Source: JALZIF01 sp964584905 (GTDB lineage Bacteria > Gemmatimonadota > Gemmatimonadetes > Gemmatimonadales > Gemmatimonadaceae). Taken from it: a stretch of 64,000 nt of DNA. The notes beneath the pieces are model-generated. The model worked only from the letters and a program-made list of their open reading frames with translations, made no database searches and was not told the DNA's origin. A program made the translations under genes and the position numbers. Position 1 is the stretch's first letter, and every line of letters starts with the position of its first letter. Location of the stretch: contig CAZPCC010000395.1 of the NCBI GenBank assembly GCA_964584905.1, forward strand, positions 13,461 to 77,460, given 5' to 3'. Shown piece by piece: positions 25,561-33,873 of the stretch.

Positions 25561-27221
25561 AGGGCGGAGCGGTAGTGCCTCCGCTTGCTCCGTACTCAAC
25601 GCGCACTCATCGAATCACTTGCCTGACGGCCGGCATGCTCGTTTTCTCGGCCTCCGTGTTGGCGGCGCAGACCATCGGTTCCAACGATCCGCGCACGATC
25701 GAGGCACGATCGCCCGTTTGGATGCAGGTATGGAGCCCGCTCGCGCCGATCATGGACATCCCACGTGAACTGCCGCGCGCGGTCGCGTTGCCGATGCTTC
25801 TCACCGCGCCCGCTCCGCGCGTGGGTCAGTTCTGGACCGCGGGAACGCCGGCCGAGCTGCGAGCCGAGGCGAGCGATTCCTACGCGACCGCTGCCGGCCA
25901 GCTTGGTCGGGAGAGCGGCTCGTTCCACCGCCCTCTGGATCCGGAAACTGTAGAAACGCGCCAGCTGCACGCGATCGGATGGCGGCAGATCCGCGATAAT
26001 GGTGCCGCAATCGGCAGCATCGTCGTGGCGAACGAGTTGATGGATCCGGCATCTTATGCCGACGCGAGCGCACCATACGGCAGCGCGCCGATGGTGGTGA
26101 CCGACACGTCCCTCCCGGACATGCGCCGGGTGCGGGCGCGACTCGAGGGCGCGGTGGGCTATCGCCTGGGATCCTGGGGACTCGGTGTCGGTCTTGGTGT
26201 GGAGGCGCAGGACTACCGCACGGATAACGCGCGGTTTCCGCGCATCTCGCGCTCGGCGATCCCCGGCGTGGTGTTGGGGATCTCTCGAACCGTTTCGGGA
26301 CTGCGGCTAGGCGTGCACGGCCGGTGGGTCGGCGGCGCGGAGACTCTTACACTGAATCCGATCCCGGCCTTCGGACAGGCACACCTGTTATTCGGTTTCA
26401 CCGAGCCCGATCCGATCTCAGTGGCAATGGTGCCGGGCCTCTATCGGCGTAGCGAGCGGGACGCGACTGCCATCGGCGTCTCGCTCTCGGGATCTCTGTC
26501 AGGCGTGACCTGGGTGCTCGTGGCCCAGCGTGAGCGACGCACGGAATCGCAGAGCAGCCAGCGCCTGTCGAGTGGCGAGGACGATTCGTGGACGGCTGAG
26601 GGCTTCGCCGGTACCGCCGCACTGCAGGCACGCCCTCTCAGTCGCGTGCTCGTAACCGCGTGGGTCGGCGGGCGTACGCTGGAGGGCTCGGCCACGCGCA
26701 TCGGCCTCACCGGTGACGTGTTTCGGGCGCGGGAGAATCGGGTGCGGGGAATGGTCGACGTTCGTTATGCGACGGTGGATTCGGCGTGGCAGCTTGGTGT
26801 GGTGGGTGCAATCGGGCGCGACTACCGCCTGAGAGAGGACTTTGTTGCGCTGCTCTACAGCGAGGTGACCGCGTGGTCGCCCGGCGTGTCGGTTGAATTG
26901 GCGAGACGACTGGATGCACGTACGGCGGTCTCCATCGGCGTCGCTCGTAGCTTCGCCGCGGCGAGCTCGATCGTGCCGGACGCGACCAACCTGGGACCCG
27001 TGTATCGGCAGCTCATCGCGCCCGAGCACGCGCTCGGAGCGGCGGAGACACAGCCGATGACGGTGGGGCTCGCGCTCACGCGCGACGTCACGTCGGGGGC
27101 CACGGTGTGGGTGCGTGGATGGCGCGAGTCGGTGAGCCCGAATGGGACGGTCGGATTGCCGTTCTTCCCGGATGGCGATCGCTCGACGTGGAGCGTCGCC
27201 GTGGGGGTGCGACTGCGTTAG
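25557..27221 (+). CDS. DUF6850-like outer-membrane beta-barrel protein
   Basis: 554 residues with a signal sequence (GMLVFSASVLAAQ) and many amphipathic strands such as GYRLGSWGLGVGLGVEAQDY, ending VAVGVRLR, a barrel-type terminus. It is translationally coupled to the TonB receptor by a GTGA overlap. Size, position and the co-occurring DUF4876 genes fit DUF6850 family barrels of Bacteroidota. That assignment rests mostly on context; sequence alone supports only an outer-membrane barrel. I infer an accessory channel or binding partner of the receptor. Confidence 0.6.
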   Translation: MKGGAVVPPLAPYSTRTHRITCLTAGMLVFSASVLAAQTIGSNDPRTIEARSPVWMQVWSPLAPIMDIPRELPRAVALPMLLTAPAPRVGQFWTAGTPAELRAEASDSYATAAGQLGRESGSFHRPLDPETVETRQLHAIGWRQIRDNGAAIGSIVVANELMDPASYADASAPYGSAPMVVTDTSLPDMRRVRARLEGAVGYRLGSWGLGVGLGVEAQDYRTDNARFPRISRSAIPGVVLGISRTVSGLRLGVHGRWVGGAETLTLNPIPAFGQAHLLFGFTEPDPISVAMVPGLYRRSERDATAIGVSLSGSLSGVTWVLVAQRERRTESQSSQRLSSGEDDSWTAEGFAGTAALQARPLSRVLVTAWVGGRTLEGSATRIGLTGDVFRARENRVRGMVDVRYATVDSAWQLGVVGAIGRDYRLREDFVALLYSEVTAWSPGVSVELARRLDARTAVSIGVARSFAAASSIVPDATNLGPVYRQLIAPEHALGAAETQPMTVGLALTRDVTSGATVWVRGWRESVSPNGTVGLPFFPDGDRSTWSVAVGVRLR

Positions 27222-27356
27222 GGACGGCCGAGCCAGTGGGGAAAAACTGCTAGCCGGCCGGGCGAGCGAACTGCGCCAGCGTGTCGAGCGTTATGGCATC
27301 GCTCAGGATGCGGTAGTAACCCCGCGCGAAGACGATACCTACGGAGCGAGCTGGCG

Positions 27357-27648
27357 TACGAAAATCGGAGCCGGGCGACGTTCGTCGATCGTGACTCCGT
27401 TGGTAAGGATTCTGGCGGCGTACGTCGTTTGAGGATTGCAACTGCTTTTCTACCGCGGAGGGCGCGGAGGGGCGCAGAGGACTGGTGCGAGGGGGTAGGG
27501 AGCCGTGAGGCGTCAGGGTTTCTCTGCGTTTTTTTTACCACGGAGGACACAGAGGACACAGAGGACAACAGGAATGAACAGAAGGGACAAAATATGTAAA
27601 AAGAGAAACAACAATTAAATCAGGACGTTGACGCGCTATGTAGTTAGG
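27357..27648 (+). repeat. Right copy of the ~290-bp direct repeat
   Basis: Matches 13779-14073 in direct orientation. It begins with a fragment of the DUF983 C-terminus (VRKSEPGDVRRS and stop, compare IRESEPGDVRRS), so this copy derives from a DUF983-flanking segment. It ends at the same GCTATGTAGTTAGG. From 27222 to 27993 there is no intact gene. Confidence 0.85.
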
Positions 27649-27784
27649 TATGGCAACGAATACCTCTGTGTCCTCTGTGCCCTCTGTGGTCAATTTGTTT
27701 TCTTTTCCTTTCCCCGTTCATTGATTGCCTTGTTCGTGTCGTCTGCCTTGTATGTCCTCTGCGCCCCTCTGCGCACTCTGCGGT
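27452..27784. repeat. Nested inverted-repeat element
   Basis: Outer arms 27452-27481 and 27755-27784 (30 bases, built from GGCGCAGAGG-like units) enclose inner arms 27537-27564 and 27663-27690 (28 bases, built from GAGGACACAGAGGACACAG). The inner arms differ at about two positions. The loop is A-rich. The left halves are also in the left direct repeat at 13.9 kb, the right halves are not. I recall CTCTGTGTCCTCTGTGGT-type units as dispersed elements in several phyla. Confidence 0.75.
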
Positions 27785-27898
27785 GAAAATCGCGGAGCCC
27801 TCAGCTGCATCGAATGCGGAAGTATCCCAGACCCTCTAGACAGGCAGATTTAATCGCCAGCTTGCCTTGCGATCTACTCCTCCGATCCTCGTGAAACG

Positions 27899-27936
27899 CA
27901 ACAGCGGCCGTACGCAATCGCGCACGGCCGCTGTTG
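27899..27936 (-). terminator. Strong hairpin downstream of small outer-membrane protein gene
   Basis: CAACAGCGGCCGT (27899-27911) pairs perfectly with ACGGCCGCTGTTG (27924-27936) around a 12-base loop, 58 bases after the stop of the minus-strand gene. On the minus strand CGTTTC follows the stem, a weak U-run, so it is a likely intrinsic terminator. Confidence 0.65.
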
Positions 27937-27993
27937 TTGCAACTGGCGGATGAAAACGGAAACTACTCCGTCATCACCCAAACCCGACCATCG

Positions 27994-28518
27994 TTAGAAC
28001 GTGATGCCGATGCTGATCGGGGTGGTGGACATGGTGCCACCTTCGGTGCTGATCGCATGATAGCGGGCCTCGGCAAACATCTTAGCCGCCATCAGGTTGA
28101 AGCTGAATCCAACGCCGGCGTTCCAGCCGATGTCACCAACGCGCTTCTGGTCAGGCACTTCGGCCTTCGACCAGTAGTAACCACCGCCAGCCATTGCATA
28201 CAGCTTGGCCGGTCCGACCGGCACGATGTCGTAGCCGAACGCCGCCGTGGCGCCGATAGTGGACATGTCCACGCTGCCGCTCGAGAGCGGCAGGCGGCTG
28301 TACAGCCCATCCACACGGACGTGTACTGGCAGGACAGGCAGTCCGGCGCGAACGCCAACCAGTCCGTGGTAACCCTGGCTCGTCGCGTCGGCAAGTTCGC
28401 CGGTCGGCAGGGTAAGACCGCCGCCGATGTTAAACGACATCTGGGCCTGCGCCGGGGCAGCCGCAAGCGCGGCCGCGAAAGAGAGCCCGAGCGCAATGGC
28501 ACGATGACAACGCTGCAT
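27994..28518 (-). CDS. Small outer-membrane beta-barrel protein
   Basis: 174 residues with a clear signal peptide (ALGLSFAAALAAAPAQAQ). A barrel follows, of alternating strands such as MSFNIGGGLTLPTGEL, GLVGVRAGLPVLPVHVRVDG and WNAGVGFSFNL, ending with SIGITF, a C-terminal Phe typical of barrels inserted by BamA. It fits the OMP_b-brl group of 8-stranded proteins. AGGAGGATGAG before the ATG makes the start secure. Transcribed alone and closed by a hairpin terminator. Function unknown. Confidence 0.82.
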   Translation of the reverse strand: MQRCHRAIALGLSFAAALAAAPAQAQMSFNIGGGLTLPTGELADATSQGYHGLVGVRAGLPVLPVHVRVDGLYSRLPLSSGSVDMSTIGATAAFGYDIVPVGPAKLYAMAGGGYYWSKAEVPDQKRVGDIGWNAGVGFSFNLMAAKMFAEARYHAISTEGGTMSTTPISIGITF

Positions 28519-28812
28519 AACTCATCCTCCTGAGAGGTATCGTGTTTACGGCGCGACCGCGGCCCGATTCGACTATCGAACCCGTTGCCCGATCCGCCCT
28601 GGCCGCCGCGCCCGAAGGGGCGGTGGCAAGCCACCAAATCGACGAACGGACTCAGCGAGAGGCAACGCGACGCTCTGCACAACTGTTTCGGCAGTGCCGA
28701 TGAACTCACCTTGCGTTTGTCAGGGTGTAATGCGAAGTCTCCTGTTAGAGGCGAATCGACGTACTAAACGCATATTTCCGCACCACCCCTGTAAACATTT
28801 GAAACAGTCGTC

Positions 28813-29721
28813 ATGACCGAAAACCTGACGTGGCCCGGGCTTCCTTACGATGAATGGCGCGCGAGTTATGAAACGCTGCACATGTGGACACAGATCGTGG
28901 GCAAGATCCGGCTGGCCAAGGCGCCGCCGTTGAACCACTGGTGGCATACCACGCTCGGCATAACGCCGCGCGGACTTGCCACGTCGGCGATTCCACACGG
29001 AAAGCGGAGCTTCGAGATCACATTCGATTTCATCGATCATGTCCTGGTGATCGAAGTGAGCGACGGCACCGGGCGACGAATTCAACTGGCGCCCCGCACG
29101 ACTGCGGACTTCTACTCCGAGGTAATGGCACGTCTCGACGAACTGGGGATCCCCGTCACGATCTGGCCTCGTCCTGTCGAAGTCGAAACGCCGATTCGGT
29201 TCGATGAGGACCATGTGCATCAGTCGTACGATGCAGCGCAGGTCGAGCGGTTCCATGCTGCCCTCGTGCAAGCGGACCGCGCGCTGCAGCGCTTTCGCGG
29301 CCAGTTCATTGGAAAGTCGAGTCCCGTTCACTTCTTCTGGGGTGGATTCGACATAGCGCTCACCCGATTTTCCGGCCGGCGCGCTCCGGAGCATCCAGGG
29401 GGCGCTCCGAACGTGGGCCGTCATGTGATGGTCGAGGCCTACTCGCATGAAGTCGCGAGCTTTGGCTGGTGGCCGGGGAGTGCCGCGCATCCGGAGCCGG
29501 CCTTCTATGCTTACGCGTATCCGGAGCCGGCGGGCTTCAGCCGAGTGAGGGTGAGGCCGGATGCGGCGCAGTACCTTCAGGCACTGGGCGAGTTCGTTCT
29601 TCCGTATGAGGCTGTACGTCTGGCCCCCGATCCGGACGCGGCAGTACTTACATTCTGTTCTGACGCGTACGAGGCGGCAGCCGATCTGGGAATGTGGAAT
29701 CGTCAGGCGCTGGAACGGTAA
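28813..29721 (+). CDS. DUF5996 family protein
   Basis: A soluble 302-residue protein. The opening WPGLPYDEWRASYETLHMWT and the middle segments HFFWGGFDIALTRFSGR and AYSHEVASFGWWPG match DUF5996, a widespread bacterial family of unknown function. There is no signal or membrane segment. Conserved His, Trp and Asp/Glu residues suggest an enzyme, but no reaction is known. No clear ribosome site precedes the ATG. It stands alone between an outer-membrane protein gene and a peptidase gene. Confidence 0.82.
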   Translation: MTENLTWPGLPYDEWRASYETLHMWTQIVGKIRLAKAPPLNHWWHTTLGITPRGLATSAIPHGKRSFEITFDFIDHVLVIEVSDGTGRRIQLAPRTTADFYSEVMARLDELGIPVTIWPRPVEVETPIRFDEDHVHQSYDAAQVERFHAALVQADRALQRFRGQFIGKSSPVHFFWGGFDIALTRFSGRRAPEHPGGAPNVGRHVMVEAYSHEVASFGWWPGSAAHPEPAFYAYAYPEPAGFSRVRVRPDAAQYLQALGEFVLPYEAVRLAPDPDAAVLTFCSDAYEAAADLGMWNRQALER

Positions 29722-29780
29722 CCCGGCACCGCCAACCTCTCTAACTCGAGCGACGGCAAGGCCGTCAAGGATCTGGTGGC

Positions 29781-31277
29781 ATGCTTTGCAGCGTCCGGAA
29801 AAGCGCGGCACGTCGCGCACTCTTCGTCTCGATCATCGCCGGGGTAGCCGGAAGCGGGTGCGCAACGACGAACGGAGCTCCGCCGGCCGACGCTCCGCCT
29901 GACGACCCGCCGGCGCTTGCCGCAATTTCACAGGAAGATCTGCGGCGAGACCTGTTCGTGCTCGCCAGTCAGGCGATGCGTGGCCGCGAGGCCGGCACGA
30001 TTGACGAACTGCGCGCCTCAGCGTGGATCGCCGAGCAGGCACGGGCCGCCGGGCTCGAGCCGATGGGCGACGACGGGACATACTTTCAGTTCTGGCCGAT
30101 GCTTCGCGCGCGGGTCTCGGCCGACAGCCGGGTGGTCCTCGCAGGCACGCCGCTCGGGATCCCCGACCGTGCGGTGGTGGTGACGCCGACCGACGCGCGA
30201 ATCGACGCACCGATCGTTTTCGTGGGCGAAGGAAAGCAGGCCGACCTGGCCGGCAAGGACATTCGCGGGCAGGTGGTTGCGGCGCTGCTCTCGCATCCGG
30301 AGGGGGCTCCGCCCCTCGGCCCCGATCTCAGCCCGCGGCGTTATGCAATGAACTCCGTAAGGCAGCGAGCTGCGTTTCTGGTCGAGCGTGGCGCAACGGC
30401 GGTCGTGCTTGTTTCGGATTCCGTGGCCGACGGACAGTTTCAGAACATCGCCGCCGGATGGGCGCGAGGCAGCTACGACATCGATGATTCCGAGGGGGAG
30501 GAGAGTGCTTCCCGCCCGCCGGTCATCTGGGTTCGGCGCTCGGCGCTCGATCTCGTAAGGCAGCCCGGCGCGCGGCTCGTTGCCGAGCTTCAGCGCGAGC
30601 GATTCGTCGTCCCGTCGGTGAACGTGGTGGCGCGCGCGCCAGGCAGCGATCCCCGGCTGCGCGACGAGCACGTGCTGTACAGTTCCCACCAGGATGCGCT
30701 CGGCGTTCGCTATTCCTGGGATGGCGACTCCGTGTGGACCGGTGCCGACGACAACGCCACTACCAGCGTCGCGATACTGGCGATCGGACGCGCGTTCGTT
30801 CGCGCCCCGGCCGCCCGCTCGGTGTTGTTCGTCTGGCATGGCGCGGAAGAAGTGGGGTTGCTCGGGTCGTACTACCACGTGGCGCATCCCGTCGTGCCGC
30901 TCTCGAGTGTGGTGGCGGTTCTGAATGGCGACATGATCGGCCGCAACCATCCCGATACCGCGGCGCTGCTGGGAGCCCAGCCGCCTAACCGCAATGCACC
31001 GTCGCTGGTCGAGATGGCGCTCTCGGCGAACGCGCGGGTGTCGCGGTTCGTGGTCGACAGCAGCTGGGACCGGCCCGGCCACCCGGAAAACTTCTTTCGC
31101 CGCAGCGATCACTGGCCTTACGTTCAGGTCGACGTGCCGTCCATATACTTCACGGCAATGCTCCACTCCGATTACCACACTCCGCGTGACGATCCCGAGG
31201 GCATCGATTACGGCAAGCTCACACGAATGGCGCGGTGGATGTACGCCACCGGCTGGGCTGCAGCTTCTGTCCGGTGA
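29781..31277 (+). CDS. M28-family zinc aminopeptidase, lipoprotein
   Basis: A 498-residue exported peptidase with lipobox GVAGSGC near residue 26. A PA-like insert (about residues 130-250) precedes the catalytic domain. Metal and catalytic residues are visible in order: SSHQDALG (His, Asp), GADDNATTS (bridging Asp), WHGAEEVGLLGS (catalytic Glu-Glu), LNGDMIGRN (Asp) and a final His in HSDYHTP. This is the full M28 co-catalytic dizinc set. It would remove N-terminal residues from peptides in the periplasm or at the surface. AAGGATCTGGTGG precedes the ATG. Confidence 0.9.
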   Translation: MLCSVRKSAARRALFVSIIAGVAGSGCATTNGAPPADAPPDDPPALAAISQEDLRRDLFVLASQAMRGREAGTIDELRASAWIAEQARAAGLEPMGDDGTYFQFWPMLRARVSADSRVVLAGTPLGIPDRAVVVTPTDARIDAPIVFVGEGKQADLAGKDIRGQVVAALLSHPEGAPPLGPDLSPRRYAMNSVRQRAAFLVERGATAVVLVSDSVADGQFQNIAAGWARGSYDIDDSEGEESASRPPVIWVRRSALDLVRQPGARLVAELQRERFVVPSVNVVARAPGSDPRLRDEHVLYSSHQDALGVRYSWDGDSVWTGADDNATTSVAILAIGRAFVRAPAARSVLFVWHGAEEVGLLGSYYHVAHPVVPLSSVVAVLNGDMIGRNHPDTAALLGAQPPNRNAPSLVEMALSANARVSRFVVDSSWDRPGHPENFFRRSDHWPYVQVDVPSIYFTAMLHSDYHTPRDDPEGIDYGKLTRMARWMYATGWAAASVR

Positions 31278-31362
31278 TTTCGTGGCCGGGCACCGGGAAC
31301 ACGCCTGCTCCAGGCCGCGCACCTGCCTGCATGCCCTGGCGATCGCTCAACATTGACCGTGG

Positions 31363-32004
31363 ATGGTGGACATGAAGTCCGTCGCTCAGGGAAGCCGTAC
31401 TCGCCGGGTGACGGTCAAGTGCCTGTGCATGACCGTACTCGTAACCGGCCTGACGATAAACCCGTCGGCGGCAGGAGCGCAGCAATTCGCCGGATTCGGC
31501 GGACTCGAGCCGCGCCTTGGAATCGTCTGGCCCAGGGACGCGACGACGGGGACCGTCTGGGCGCTGGACGCCGATCTGGGTTTCGTGCGGACGCCGCGTG
31601 TCCGGGCGATCGTTGGAATGACGGGCTTCAGCACCGACGTGGATCGTCGCGTGGCGGGAGCGCCGATCGGAGGTTCGCTTTCCGCGTTCGGCATGCACGG
31701 GGCGCTGCGCCTCGACCCGGTACGAGCCGGCCGGCTCGCGCCGTTCCTTACGGGGCTATTGACATTACATAACGTGAGTGCCGACGTTTCCGATCCAGGC
31801 ATCGACGAGTTGCTCGACGGAGTGTATGCGGGAATCGGATTCGGCGCCGGGATCGCCTACGAGCTCGATTTGCCCGCGCGCTTTGCCATAACCGTGGAGG
31901 CACGCCGCGTGTTCGCCACCAATGTGGGTCACGGGTCGCTCGTTTTCGGAATGCGGTGGATGCCGCGCGGGCGACAGGCAAACGATATCGGTGCGGCGCA
32001 GTGA
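31363..32004 (+). CDS. Exported outer-membrane barrel-like protein
   Basis: 213 residues with a signal peptide (LCMTVLVTGLTINPSAAGAQ). The mature part has alternating strands, for example GTVWALDADLGFV, GSLSAFGMHGALRL and GIGFGAGIAYELDLP, ending GSLVFGMRWMP, which fits an 8-stranded barrel. The start may be the ATG at 31363 or 31372. Its TGA overlaps the GTG of the Omp85-like gene, so the two are probably made together. Confidence 0.65.
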   Translation: MVDMKSVAQGSRTRRVTVKCLCMTVLVTGLTINPSAAGAQQFAGFGGLEPRLGIVWPRDATTGTVWALDADLGFVRTPRVRAIVGMTGFSTDVDRRVAGAPIGGSLSAFGMHGALRLDPVRAGRLAPFLTGLLTLHNVSADVSDPGIDELLDGVYAGIGFGAGIAYELDLPARFAITVEARRVFATNVGHGSLVFGMRWMPRGRQANDIGAAQ

Positions 32005-33746
32005 CTCCGCCACGTGGTGCCTGGAGCATTGCTGCGATCCCGGCTCTGATCGCGGCGATCGCGGTGCCAGTTCGGGCACAGCAAAGGGTGGCGGCGGCCG
32101 ATTCCGCCGCCCGTGATTCCGCGGCCACCCGCTGCATGGACGAGCGCATCAACTCCATCGAATATCGCCGCGATCCGCCGGCGCTCATGGGAGAGCGAAT
32201 GCCGTCGTGGACCAGGCGGGTGCTTGGCGTGATCGTGCAGCACCGCCAGACGGAGCCGCAGGCAATCGAGCCGTTCCTTCTCGTCGAAGAAGGCGAGAGC
32301 TGCACCACGTTCAAGCTCGACGAGTCGGAGCGGCTGCTGCGCGCTCAACCGTATCTGGCGAACGCGGAGCTTCGCGCCTATCCGGAATCCGGCGGAGGCG
32401 TCCGGGTGAGCGTCCACACTGTGGACGAAATTCCGCTCGTAATAGACGGCGGCTTTAGCGATGGGGAGCCGTCGAAGGTGACATACGGCAGCGGAAATGT
32501 GTTTGGCCGCGGCGTTTACGCCGCGGCGAAGTGGCGGCAGGGGTTTGCCTATCGCGACGCGATGGGGGTGGAACTGGTCCACTATCATCTGCTTGACCGC
32601 GCTCGTGCACGCATGGAATTGATGCGCGGCTCCCGCGAGGAATCCTACCGCGGCGCGTTGACCAACGCCTATCTCACCGATGCGCAGAGTGCGGCGTGGC
32701 ACGTCGGATATCGCCGAAGCGAGAACTTCGCGGAGTTTCTGAGGCGGGATTCATCATCACTCGCGCTCGGCCTGGATCGCGATCTCGCCGACGCCGGTGT
32801 GCTGTGGAGGGTCGGAGCTCGCGGACGACGGCTGTTCGCCGGGGCCACCGCCTCGCACGAGCGGGTCACGGCGGCGTCAGATGGTATTGTGGTCACCGAC
32901 ACGGGATTCGCGACCGACCCCGACACCTTGCTGGATGATCGCTTCGATTCATGGAGCACTACATCGGTAGGCGCCGTATTGGGCGGGCGCTTCCTGGACT
33001 ACAGAACGATGGAGGGTCTGAGTTCCCTCGCCGGCACTCACGATGTAGCTACCGGCGTGCAGGTGGCTGCCACGCTGGGACGAGGGATTGGCGGCAACCG
33101 CCGCCGCCAGTTCAGTGGGCTCGATCTCTACGCCGCCGCTGGCACTCAGCGCACTCTCTTTGCGTTAGGTGCGGTCACCGAAGGCAGTCGTGCTCCGGGA
33201 GGGGGTTGGGAGGATGTCATAGCGAGTGGACGGCTGGTGATCTATCGCGTGCCCTCTGAAAGGCGGACGAACGAAGTCAGCGCCGAGTACTCCGGTGCGT
33301 GGAGGGCATCGCTTCCAGGGCAACTCGGGCTCGATGAGCGGCGCGGCGGCGTTCGAGGCTACCGGGATTCGCGAGTAGGGGGAACCAAGCGCGCAGTGTT
33401 TCGAATCGAGGAAAGGCGGTCGCTCGGTCGCATGGGACGGATCGCCGGATTCGCTATCGCGGGATTTGCCGATGCAGGGAAGGTCTGGGCGGGCGATGTT
33501 CCGTACGGAACCACTACCGGCGTGCGGACCAGCGTTGGCGCCGGGTTAATGGCCGCGGTGCCCAGACAATCTCAGCGCTTGTTCCGGATCGACGCAGCAG
33601 TGCCGCTCGTCCGCGGCGGTACCACTCGATCGTGGACTGTGCGCCTGTTCACGACCGCCGCCTATCCCACCTTCTGGCGTGAGCCGGCAGATGTGTCCCG
33701 GCTGCGTGCTCCGCGGCCGGCGTCCGAACTGCTGCTGTGGCCGTAG
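32001..33746 (+). CDS. Omp85/BamA-superfamily outer-membrane protein
   Basis: 581 residues with a signal peptide (WSIAAIPALIAAIAVPVRA). One POTRA-like domain (RLLRAQPYLANAELRAYPE, then VRVSVHTVDEIP) precedes a barrel. The barrel contains GGVRGYRDSRVGG, the RGY loop motif of Omp85 proteins, and ends in a strand with RSWTVRLFTTA. A single POTRA and about 480 barrel residues resemble TpsB or Sam50-like members more than five-POTRA BamA. I chose the GTG at 32001 because it overlaps the previous stop (GTGA) and precedes the signal peptide directly. Likely to insert or export a partner protein, perhaps the small barrel upstream. Confidence 0.72.
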   Translation: MTPPRGAWSIAAIPALIAAIAVPVRAQQRVAAADSAARDSAATRCMDERINSIEYRRDPPALMGERMPSWTRRVLGVIVQHRQTEPQAIEPFLLVEEGESCTTFKLDESERLLRAQPYLANAELRAYPESGGGVRVSVHTVDEIPLVIDGGFSDGEPSKVTYGSGNVFGRGVYAAAKWRQGFAYRDAMGVELVHYHLLDRARARMELMRGSREESYRGALTNAYLTDAQSAAWHVGYRRSENFAEFLRRDSSSLALGLDRDLADAGVLWRVGARGRRLFAGATASHERVTAASDGIVVTDTGFATDPDTLLDDRFDSWSTTSVGAVLGGRFLDYRTMEGLSSLAGTHDVATGVQVAATLGRGIGGNRRRQFSGLDLYAAAGTQRTLFALGAVTEGSRAPGGGWEDVIASGRLVIYRVPSERRTNEVSAEYSGAWRASLPGQLGLDERRGGVRGYRDSRVGGTKRAVFRIEERRSLGRMGRIAGFAIAGFADAGKVWAGDVPYGTTTGVRTSVGAGLMAAVPRQSQRLFRIDAAVPLVRGGTTRSWTVRLFTTAAYPTFWREPADVSRLRAPRPASELLLWP

Positions 33747-33751
33747 ACAGC

Positions 33752-33810
33752 GGGAATCGGGAATTGGGAATCGGAAAGCGGATCGTCCCGATTCCCGATT
33801 CCCGATTCCC
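33752..33810. repeat. GGGAATC-type palindromic repeat hairpin
   Basis: Arms 33752-33774 and 33788-33810 pair over 23 bases with one mismatch. Each arm is made of the GGGAATC(G) heptamer repeated about three times. It sits just after the Omp85 gene, so it may also end transcription. The repeated short unit is of a type seen in intergenic regions of other GC-rich bacteria. Confidence 0.75.
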
Positions 33811-33873
33811 TATGTTGTCGTACGTCGCGGAAGCCCGAACGTGGTGTGCACCGATGACCGAGGAGTGAAGGAA

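Noticed and set aside
27452..27784. CRISPR array
   Set aside because: The repeats are short adjacent units in inverted arms, with no regular spacers and no cas genes in the window.
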